From the NCBI GenBank assembly GCA_022360595.1, contig JAKSCN010000141.1:1-5643 (forward strand): a stretch of DNA of 5,643 nt, written 5' to 3'. The notes under the pieces are model-generated. The model searched no databases. It had not been told where the DNA came from and was given only the letters and a program-made list of their open reading frames with translations. Origin of the DNA: Chromatiales bacterium. Lineage in GTDB: Bacteria > Pseudomonadota > Gammaproteobacteria > Chromatiales > Chromatiaceae. Position numbers and translations under genes: made by a program. Shown one piece after another: positions 1-5,626 of the stretch (within the stretch, counting starts at the first letter, position 1; each line of letters begins with the position of its first letter).

Positions 1-2188
1 CTTTAGGTTTCATCCACGCCCAGTAGTCGGAGAACAGGCTCCAGGGATGCTTCTGGATGTTCACCTTACCGGTCTGTGAATTGAAGTGCGTGCCCTTCTT
101 GTTAACCATATTGGCGCCTTGAGTACGGCCTTCCGCCACCATCTGCTCTTCAGTCACAGTGGTATCGTGCAGACGGACAGTGCCTAGCAGCTCGCCAGTC
201 TTATAGTTGTAGAAGGTTGGCCCCTGAACCCCTTCAGTGCCCAGTTCACGCAATTTCTCATGCAGGGTTTTACCTTCCGCGTGAGCCGCCACTTTAACCA
301 TGTGGTAAGCCTTACGGTTACCGCGGCTGAAGCGTGAGGACTCTTCGCACACTTCGTTGGAGTTTTTCCAATCGAAGCCATCAAACCCCATACGTTTACC
401 CAGTTGAGCAAAGATCCACCAATCAGGTTTGGAATCACCTGGAGCGTCGTAGAACTTGGAGTAGAGGCGGATACGGCGCTCACCGTTGGCGCGCACGAAG
501 TCCTCCTCACCCCAGGTTGCCGCCGGCAGAACAATATCGGCAAACTTGGAACCAATAGGATCACGCAGGTAGATATCCTGGTTGAGCACCACGGTACCGC
601 CATCATCCATACGTTTTTTCAACGTAGCGACGATCTCTTCTTTGTCGTAAGAGCGTACTTGATGGGGGCTATTGGTCACCAGCTCTTCAAACTTGGCGTT
701 CAAGCCTGCGGAACCACACATGGCCTGAATCCAGGTAGTACCCACCACATGGGCAAAACGGGTGTTACCGGAGTAGAAGTAACGGTCGCAATCGAGCGCC
801 TGGCGACGACGGCCCGGACGTTTTTGCGCGGACTTGTTCCGTGGATAACCACCACCGCTGGTGCCACCACGTTGATGACCACCGAAACGGCCAACTACCT
901 GACCCGGACGGCCGCCAGCGCCACAGATAGTGGCTAGTGAGCTGACAGCGTTGGTGTTACCGGTGTTGTTAGACCAGTAGAAGCCTTTCTCAATGCCCAG
1001 AGAGGTCTTTGGACGTGAACCGTCAGCCTTCGGCTTGGCCATCCACTCGGCAGCCTGATAGATCTGTTCAACAGGGATGTTGGCGATCTCTGCAGCCACT
1101 TTTGGATCGTACTCTTTCTGAGCAAAATTCCACTTCTTGTAATCCTCGAAGCCTTTGGTCTGGAATTTGCCCCAAGTGGTGCGCCACTGCCATGGAGTGT
1201 TACGGGTACCCTGGCCGAAACCGGAGCTGGACTCCCACTTGTTGTTGACCCACTTCTTGATCCACTCACTGTCTTCCCAACCGTTTTCCATAATGACGCG
1301 AGCAATGGCGCCGAGCACAGGGGTATCCGTACCGGGATCGAGCTGAATGAACAGGGCATTACCACGGCTCTTGGCGTAGGCGATACCGGCAGTCTCACGT
1401 ACATTCAACCAAATGGTCTTCTGTCCCATATCAATCGCAGGACGAATGAACTGGTTGAAGATCATGGTTTTGGTTTCGTAGGGGTCGGTACCGCAGATCA
1501 TCAGTACTTCCGCATCACCCCAGTCCTGATAAGAGGGACCGAAGTTATCGAAACCGGCATCGCGAAAACCAGGTGTGGAGGTCACGTTGGCTGGCGTGTC
1601 GTGCATGGTCCAGTTGGCGGTCTTCATGCTACGGCGGGCAAACTTCTGGCCGGCGTAGGTGTTTTCCACGAACTGGTAAGAGTAGATCTTCATGCCGTAG
1701 GCATTGGCGCCATACTCTTTGACGGTGTACTTCATCAGGTCCGTTGCCACATCCAGCGCCATATCCCAGGAGACAGGCTGCAAGGTGCCGTTGATCCGGA
1801 TCATCGGCGACATCAGACGATCGCAGGTGGGTTTATCCGGGTTGTAGCACTTCTCAGCGATACAGCCGCCACGAATGGATGAGTCACCCCCGAAGTTGAC
1901 CGCTTTCGAGTCTTTATCGGGAATAATGACTACATTGTGTGGACGCCCTTCATGCATCACCACATTATGCTGAGTAGGTGCTACCCAAGCCTGCAGGGGA
2001 CCGGAAGGGAAGTTAACGCCAAAGGCGTTTTCAGACGCTTTCTTGCCCCCGTCTGGGGTGCCGACAGGCCAGCGATAGACCTTATAACCACAGGCGACGA
2101 TACAGTAGTCACAGCAGGTGGTCAGCACTTCCGCATTTACGGGAGGCAGCGGAGCTTTATCCGCGGGAAGGTAATACTTAGTTGCCAT
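1..2188 (-). CDS. idrA: Iodate reductase catalytic subunit IdrA (AioA-like molybdopterin oxidoreductase), 3' end cut by window
   Basis: This is an uninterrupted frame of 729 codons that runs off the left edge; AioA/IdrA proteins are roughly 830-880 residues, so about 100-150 C-terminal residues are missing. Seen: the N-terminal iron-sulfur motif C26-x2-C29-x3-C33 (TTCCDYCIVACGY), followed by GDSSIRGG with Ser104 where AioA has the serine near its [3Fe-4S] cluster; no Sec or Tat signal; H196-DTPA200, with Ala at the molybdenum-ligand position as in AioA; GAGGRPG and R434-FGG-H438. Known: the AioA branch of the DMSO reductase family binds a bis-molybdopterin-guanine-dinucleotide Mo centre and works in the periplasm with a Rieske subunit. 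Inferred: it reduces iodate, because two MauG-like peroxidases share the operon and an arsenite-site glutamate is absent (S204). The start is fixed by AGGAGGAG seven bases upstream. Export must rely on the IdrB Tat signal. The alternative is an AioA-like enzyme with another oxyanion substrate. Confidence 0.85.
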   Translation of the reverse strand, partial: MATKYYLPADKAPLPPVNAEVLTTCCDYCIVACGYKVYRWPVGTPDGGKKASENAFGVNFPSGPLQAWVAPTQHNVVMHEGRPHNVVIIPDKDSKAVNFGGDSSIRGGCIAEKCYNPDKPTCDRLMSPMIRINGTLQPVSWDMALDVATDLMKYTVKEYGANAYGMKIYSYQFVENTYAGQKFARRSMKTANWTMHDTPANVTSTPGFRDAGFDNFGPSYQDWGDAEVLMICGTDPYETKTMIFNQFIRPAIDMGQKTIWLNVRETAGIAYAKSRGNALFIQLDPGTDTPVLGAIARVIMENGWEDSEWIKKWVNNKWESSSGFGQGTRNTPWQWRTTWGKFQTKGFEDYKKWNFAQKEYDPKVAAEIANIPVEQIYQAAEWMAKPKADGSRPKTSLGIEKGFYWSNNTGNTNAVSSLATICGAGGRPGQVVGRFGGHQRGGTSGGGYPRNKSAQKRPGRRRQALDCDRYFYSGNTRFAHVVGTTWIQAMCGSAGLNAKFEELVTNSPHQVRSYDKEEIVATLKKRMDDGGTVVLNQDIYLRDPIGSKFADIVLPAATWGEEDFVRANGERRIRLYSKFYDAPGDSKPDWWIFAQLGKRMGFDGFDWKNSNEVCEESSRFSRGNRKAYHMVKVAAHAEGKTLHEKLRELGTEGVQGPTFYNYKTGELLGTVRLHDTTVTEEQMVAEGRTQGANMVNKKGTHFNSQTGKVNIQKHPWSLFSDYWAWMKPK

Positions 2189-2195
2189 TGTCTAT

Positions 2196-2203
2196 CTCCT
2201 CCT
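2196..2203 (-). promoter_or_regulatory. Ribosome binding site of idrA, overlapping the idrB stop codon
   Basis: AGGAGGAG begins within the TAG stop of idrB (TAGGAGGAG) and lies seven bases before the idrA ATG at 2188. Ribosomes ending idrB therefore finish on the idrA ribosome site, which suggests coupled synthesis of the two subunits that must assemble before Tat export. Confidence 0.85.
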
Positions 2204-2777
2204 AGCCTTCCATCAGGTTATCGTTACGACCAAACAGCAGACCCATCATGCCGACGGCATAGATGTCATCACCATCCAGCTCTAGCAGAACCTGAGGGAT
2301 ACTCTGATAGGCCTGGCCTGACACGATAATGCCGTGACGGGTCAGATCGTATGTGGAGAGATGCAGCGGGCACTGACCGAGTACACGGTGCTCACCAACA
2401 GCCTGGTATTTGCCGTTGAGGAAACCACCCTGATGGGTGCAGAGATAGCTGAATCCCACAACGTCACGCTGGGGGCCGATACCGCCACCCGCTTTGGCGC
2501 CATCCATCTTCACAACAAAGCACTGTGAGTTGGGGCCATCATCGGGATAGCTGAAATCCAACGGTTTGTTCTCTTGCAGTTGACTCAGCTTGGCCACAAA
2601 CTTGCGCGGATAACCGACCACGCGCGCCTTGGCCTGAGCCTGCCCGGGAAACAGGCTGATGGAGATAGTGCTGGCCGCCGCCGCGGCAGAACCTGAATAC
2701 ATCAGGAACTGACGACGGTTCAACATGCATTTGCCATGTTCAGCCGCAGTTTCGTCTTTTTTCTTAAGATCAGTCAT
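2202..2777 (-). CDS. idrB: Iodate reductase Rieske [2Fe-2S] subunit IdrB (AioB-like), Tat-exported
   Basis: This 191-residue protein has a twin-arginine signal: N20-R21-R22-Q23-F24-L25-M26, then an Ala/Ser/Ile-rich hydrophobic stretch to about residue 43 and a likely cleavage site after AQA49. The Rieske ligands are visible as C113-T-H115 and C136-P-L-H139, separated by 20 residues. The partner provides electron transfer to the molybdenum subunit encoded immediately downstream, and its Tat signal should carry both folded subunits to the periplasm. The cysteine pair that forms a disulfide beside the cluster in many Rieske proteins is missing: Gly118 and Leu138 occupy those places. The start at 2777 overlaps the upstream stop as TAATG and has AGGAGG seven bases upstream. 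An internal Met18 would still leave the RR motif intact but has a poorer context. The family call (AioB/IdrB) is firm; the Idr label depends on context. Confidence 0.88.
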   Translation of the reverse strand: MTDLKKKDETAAEHGKCMLNRRQFLMYSGSAAAAASTISISLFPGQAQAKARVVGYPRKFVAKLSQLQENKPLDFSYPDDGPNSQCFVVKMDGAKAGGGIGPQRDVVGFSYLCTHQGGFLNGKYQAVGEHRVLGQCPLHLSTYDLTRHGIIVSGQAYQSIPQVLLELDGDDIYAVGMMGLLFGRNDNLMEG

Positions 2778-4027
2778 TACTTTGCCTCCTGTGCGGCTTT
2801 CAGATCGGCCAGGGTAAACAGAGGAGCGTAAGGTGGCTGCTCAGGTTTCTCCATGGTGATTTCAGGACCGGAGAATGCTTCCAGGAACGCAATCAGATCC
2901 TCTTTCTCTTGGTCGGTCAGACCCAGAGGTTTGATCAGAGGGCTCTTGTTCTCGGGGAAGTTAGTGGTACGGCCTTCCTCATCAAAACCACCGCGATCAT
3001 AGAAGTCGACAACCTCTTCCAGGGTGTAGAAGACGCCGTTATGCATGTAGGGCGCGGTGTAAGCGATGTAGCGCAGAGGCGCGGTACGGAACTTACCTCT
3101 ATCCCACTTGTTCTTGGAGCGGTAGTAGAACCCCCAGTCGGACTTGGCGGTGCGATAACCCTCTTCGGTCTGCCCTTTGGCATACTGTTCGAAACGGAAG
3201 GTGATCTGCGCCAGGCCATCCTCTTCCCAACGTTTATTCGCTGGAACACCGATGTTGTGATAATCGAGGTCGGTAGTCAGATCACCGTTATGGCAGTTGA
3301 TGCAACCGCCTTTACCGTTGAAGATCGCCATACCGCGTAGCTGCTCTTCACTCAGTGCTGCTTTATCGCCTTTCAGGTATTTATCCAGCGGTACTTCGTA
3401 CTCACCCGTGGTGTTCATGGTGCGTTCGAAGGCGGATATAGCGTGCCAAACATCATCGATCAGCGGCCATTCAGTACCGAATACATCTTTAAAGCGCTGA
3501 CGATACTCAGGGATCAACGCCAGGCGCGCTTCCATGATGTCATCTTCACCGTTACCCGCTACACCACCTTTCGCCGCGGCCTTGGCCTGCTTTTCGTTGG
3601 AGGAGGCGGAACCGGCCCAGAACTGACGGGGGAAGTAGGCGCTGTTGATGATCGACTGACTGTTGCGCCAGTGAACGGTGCCTGGATAGCCGCGGGAGAA
3701 GTCTTCGGCCCAGGCCCAACCCTGATCCGGCTCATGGCACGTTGAGCAACCGGTGGAGGCGTCACCGCCGACACGTGGATCGAAGAACAACAGTTTACCG
3801 AGCTCAACTTTGGCATCGGTCAGTTTGTTGTCTGGCGGAATAGGGGCTTCACCCAGAGGCGCCAGTGCTGGCGGCGCCATACTCTTCATGGCCATTTTCG
3901 CAGCAGGCGCTTTCTCTTTAGCAGGCATCGCAGATTTTTCGGACTTCATCGCCTGGGACTGACAACCTGCTAATACCGCAGCAACGGCGACAGCAACCAG
4001 GGTAGGAGCAAATTTCTTCATACGCAT
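2777..4027 (-). CDS. idrP1: Di-heme MauG/cytochrome c peroxidase family lipoprotein, IdrP-type
   Basis: A 416-residue di-heme protein. Residues 1-22 (MRMKKFAPTL onward) form a lipoprotein signal with lipobox L-A-G-C22. An Ala/Lys/Met/Pro-rich, low-complexity linker follows to about residue 65. Heme sites are C94-S-T-C97-H98 and C242-I-N-C245-H246. The C-terminal family signature APYMHNG (H329) is followed 14 residues later by Tyr343 in VVDFYDRGG. Known: this family reduces H2O2 or performs MauG-type oxidations. Inferred: it is the IdrP protein that removes peroxide next to iodate reductase, anchored to a membrane; Gln after the lipidated Cys gives no Asp+2 retention signal, so the outer membrane is likely. 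The frame is open to an ATG at 4042, but GGAGG lies inside that extension and sits 8 nt before the ATG at 4027, which I chose. The P1/P2 label is assigned by adjacency to idrB and may be swapped. Confidence 0.82.
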   Translation of the reverse strand: MRMKKFAPTLVAVAVAAVLAGCQSQAMKSEKSAMPAKEKAPAAKMAMKSMAPPALAPLGEAPIPPDNKLTDAKVELGKLLFFDPRVGGDASTGCSTCHEPDQGWAWAEDFSRGYPGTVHWRNSQSIINSAYFPRQFWAGSASSNEKQAKAAAKGGVAGNGEDDIMEARLALIPEYRQRFKDVFGTEWPLIDDVWHAISAFERTMNTTGEYEVPLDKYLKGDKAALSEEQLRGMAIFNGKGGCINCHNGDLTTDLDYHNIGVPANKRWEEDGLAQITFRFEQYAKGQTEEGYRTAKSDWGFYYRSKNKWDRGKFRTAPLRYIAYTAPYMHNGVFYTLEEVVDFYDRGGFDEEGRTTNFPENKSPLIKPLGLTDQEKEDLIAFLEAFSGPEITMEKPEQPPYAPLFTLADLKAAQEAK

Positions 4028-4035
4028 GGTCATTA

Positions 4036-4040
4036 CCTCC
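4036..4040 (-). promoter_or_regulatory. Ribosome binding site that decides the idrP1 start
   Basis: On the minus strand the junction reads TAATGGAGGTAATGACCATG. The first ATG (4042) overlaps the upstream stop but has no purine-rich site before it. GGAGG falls inside that apparent reading frame, 2 nt before the ATG at 4033 and 8 nt before the ATG at 4027. The spacing favours 4027, which also yields a compact lipoprotein signal peptide. Confidence 0.75.
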
Positions 4041-4041
4041 A

Positions 4042-5148
4042 TTAGTTACGGACTTTTGTCCAGTCAGCGATAACTGGATATTCAGACGGATACGCCTCTT
4101 TCCAGACATACTGGCCACTGGTCAACTGGTCACCGGAGAGCGCTTCGAGGAAAGCCACGAGGTCTTTCTTTTCTTGCTTGCTCAGTTTCAGCGGTTTCAG
4201 CAGGTCGCTCTTACGGCTATCTTTACCGCCACCCTGGTTATAGAAGTCAACTACGCCAGCCAGAGTCTTGATCATACCGTTATGCATGTAGGGAGCTGAG
4301 TACTTGAGTTCACGCAGAGAAGGCGTAATGAACTTACCCATGTCCTCTTCCAGCAGCGTGACGTTGTAGTAGCCTGGATCGCGTTTCAGATTCATGTAGT
4401 TGGGAATACCCTGGAACATGGTAAAAGCAATGAAGGCCTGATGATTCATGGGATCCATGAAAACATCGAAGTTCTCCTGCACACCGGTGTTGTGTGCTTT
4501 CTGATCAGTCAGCAGCGGGCCATTGTGGCACTGGATACAGCCAGCCTTGTCTTTAAACAGCTTCATGCCGCGTTTGGCGGAAGCGGACATAGTGCCTTTA
4601 TCGAATGGTGAGCCCTTGGAAGTCAGCATCTTCAAATACTCTGGAATGGCTTTACGAACAGAACCGTTGGAAGGCTCGCCATAACCGGCATCTTTGAACA
4701 TCTGCACATAGAGAGGATCCTGCTTAACACGCTCCTGCATGATCCGCATATCCATATTCATGATGTAATCTTCCGTGAGCATCTCACGGGTCATATCGTT
4801 CAAATTGGTACCGATACGACCATCCCAGTTCCATACCTTTTTATGCGCGGTATTGATCAGCGATGAAGCGTTACGGAAATGACCATTGCCAGGATAACCG
4901 GGAGACAGCGCTTCGGTACTGCCATAACTGTTTTCAGGTACATGGCAGGTAGCACATGAGATAGCAGCATCCCCTGACAACCGCTTATCAAAGAACAGGC
5001 GTTTCCCCAGTTCGGCTTTTGCTTTATTGATTTTAAGCTGCGGCAAGGGTCCGATATCCGGATACTCGGCAGCTTGAGCGCTAAACGCAACTCCAAGCCC
5101 CATTACTGCGGCTAGGAGGGTTCGCCCTGTTGTGACTCGTACACCCAT
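4042..5148 (-). CDS. idrP2: Periplasmic di-heme MauG/cytochrome c peroxidase family protein, IdrP-type
   Basis: A 368-residue protein and first gene of the operon. An N-terminal Sec signal (positively charged GVRVTTGR, then LLAAVMGLGVAF) ends at SAQA26, with mature protein from AEYPD. Heme sites are C65-A-T-C68-H69 and C204-I-Q-C207-H208. W108-D-G-R111 and APYMHNG (H289) are family motifs, and Tyr303 in VVDFYNQGG lies 14 residues after H289. Known: bacterial di-heme peroxidases reduce H2O2 to water using electrons from small c-type cytochromes; MauG homologues use high-valent heme instead. Inferred: it is a soluble periplasmic partner of iodate reductase in peroxide handling. It is clearly paralogous to the lipoprotein gene that follows but lacks the lipobox and linker. 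GGAGG seven bases before ATG fixes the start. The P2 label is by position only. Confidence 0.82.
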   Translation of the reverse strand: MGVRVTTGRTLLAAVMGLGVAFSAQAAEYPDIGPLPQLKINKAKAELGKRLFFDKRLSGDAAISCATCHVPENSYGSTEALSPGYPGNGHFRNASSLINTAHKKVWNWDGRIGTNLNDMTREMLTEDYIMNMDMRIMQERVKQDPLYVQMFKDAGYGEPSNGSVRKAIPEYLKMLTSKGSPFDKGTMSASAKRGMKLFKDKAGCIQCHNGPLLTDQKAHNTGVQENFDVFMDPMNHQAFIAFTMFQGIPNYMNLKRDPGYYNVTLLEEDMGKFITPSLRELKYSAPYMHNGMIKTLAGVVDFYNQGGGKDSRKSDLLKPLKLSKQEKKDLVAFLEALSGDQLTSGQYVWKEAYPSEYPVIADWTKVRN

Positions 5149-5182
5149 TGGATTTCCTCCAGGTCAGTTTTATTTAATCGGT

Positions 5183-5214
5183 GTTCCGAAAAATGCGAAT
5201 CAGGTCGCCGGAAC
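5183..5214. repeat. Inverted repeat in the operon leader
   Basis: Arms GTTCCG (5183-5188) and CGGAAC (5209-5214) could pair as a 6-bp stem with a 20-nt loop in the leader upstream of the first gene. There is no U-tract in the direction of the operon, so it does not look like a terminator. It may be an mRNA structure or chance. Confidence 0.25.
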
Positions 5215-5252
5215 CTTTTCTTTATCCAGCGGTCTGAGCCGTCCTTTGTTTT

Positions 5253-5268
5253 TGCACAAAATGGGCCA
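5253..5268 (-). promoter_or_regulatory. Candidate sigma-54 (-24/-12) promoter of the idr operon
   Basis: The minus strand reads TGGCCCATTTTGTGCA. It has GG and GC separated by exactly ten bases as in TGGCACG-N4-TTGCW, with TGGC and TGCA both intact. A start near 5242 would give a leader of about 95 nt. Sigma-54 with AioR is known to drive several aioBA operons. No paired upstream activator sites were recognised, so this is tentative. Confidence 0.35.
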
Positions 5269-5286
5269 GTTTTTTGATTTAGGTTA

Positions 5287-5321
5287 AAACCCTGTTAAAC
5301 CGCGCAGTTAGGAGGGGCTTG
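5287..5321 (-). promoter_or_regulatory. Candidate FNR-dependent (class II) promoter of the idr operon
   Basis: A -10-like hexamer TTTAAC (5299-5294 on the minus strand, 4 of 6 to TATAAT) is centred 32 bp downstream of the FNR box centre. That places the box at about -42 from a transcription start near 5287, the class II geometry, in which the box replaces the -35 element. The resulting leader would be about 138 nt. Confidence 0.5.
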
Positions 5322-5335
5322 TTGACGTAGATCAA
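5322..5335 (-). promoter_or_regulatory. FNR/ANR/DNR-type binding site
   Basis: TTGACGTAGATCAA matches the FNR-family consensus TTGAT-N4-ATCAA at 9 of 10 specified positions; on the minus strand it reads TTGATCTACGTCAA. It lies 174 bp upstream of the operon's first start codon. Proteins of this family activate respiratory genes under low oxygen or in response to nitric oxide; which member acts here cannot be told from the site. Confidence 0.72.
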
Positions 5336-5395
5336 TATTGAAAGCCAAAAAGAATTGAATGGATCGTTCCACTGACTATGCAGGGCATGACATTT

Positions 5396-5416
5396 TGTTC
5401 ATATAAAGATTGAACA
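5396..5416. repeat. Operator-like inverted repeat TGTTCA-N9-TGAACA
   Basis: Perfect 6-bp arms TGTTCA (5396-5401) and TGAACA (5411-5416) flank the AT-rich spacer TATAAAGAT. The spacer contains TATAAA, which could be a -10 for plus-strand transcription, so a bound regulator could block that promoter. The family of the regulator cannot be identified from the site. Confidence 0.4.
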
Positions 5417-5626
5417 CAAACAATTACCAACAGCTAAGGCATTTCCCCAAAATGCTCAGCCAAAGACCCTAAATACCACTGAAAAACCAAGTTTGAATAA
5501 AAAACTGTGACACAGCTAAAAAAATGCTGAATGCACCTACCCCATAATGACCCGCCATAGCGGCTGGGCTATCTCAACCCACCTCATCAGTATTCAAGGA
5601 TTCTTAGCAGTAACAAGGAGGTTGCC

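Larger units (their letters stand above)
5149..5626. other. Divergent intergenic regulatory region, 478 bp, no gene seen
   Basis: The stretch is more AT-rich than the flanking genes and contains no supported coding region, tRNA or other recognisable RNA gene. It separates the idr operon from a divergent plus-strand gene. It contains an FNR-type box, two candidate operon promoters, an operator-like inverted repeat (5396-5416) and further short palindromes at 5439-5455, 5505-5515 and 5557-5572. The half nearest the divergent gene shows no convincing -35/-10 pair; CATAAT at 5543-5548 resembles a -10 without a matching -35. Confidence 0.8.

Noticed and set aside
404..937. Plus-strand open frames opposite idrA, up to 177 codons
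   Set aside because: They lie antisense to a long frame with clear family motifs, carry no recognisable domain, and have no convincing ribosome site.
934..1404. Minus-strand 156-codon frame inside idrA
   Set aside because: It is an out-of-frame shadow of idrA; the idrA frame is continuous and motif-bearing there, so there is no frameshift to explain.
1..2188. Calling the locus a standard arsenite oxidase (aioBA)
   Set aside because: The fold family is the same, but the pocket glutamate is Ser and the operon includes two MauG-like peroxidases that are typical of Idr and not of aio loci. No arsenic genes are visible in the window.
2909..3340. Plus-strand 143-codon open frame opposite the lipoprotein peroxidase
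   Set aside because: It is antisense to the heme domain region and its protein shows no family motif.
4027..4042. Five-residue N-terminal extension of the lipoprotein peroxidase (start at 4042)
   Set aside because: The extension contains the ribosome binding site itself and has no site upstream; ATG at 4027 is better spaced.
5378..5413. Eleven-codon plus-strand frame starting MQGMTFC
   Set aside because: There is no ribosome site and it overlaps the operator-like palindrome; it is probably chance.
5524..5547. Seven-codon plus-strand leader peptide (MLNAPTP)
   Set aside because: It has no ribosome site, and there is no regulatory codon run or attenuator structure to support it.
5557..5572. 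ATAGC-N6-GCTAT hairpin as a terminator or regulatory RNA
   Set aside because: The stem is only 5 bp with no T-tract after it, and it lies upstream of the divergent gene, where a terminator makes little sense.
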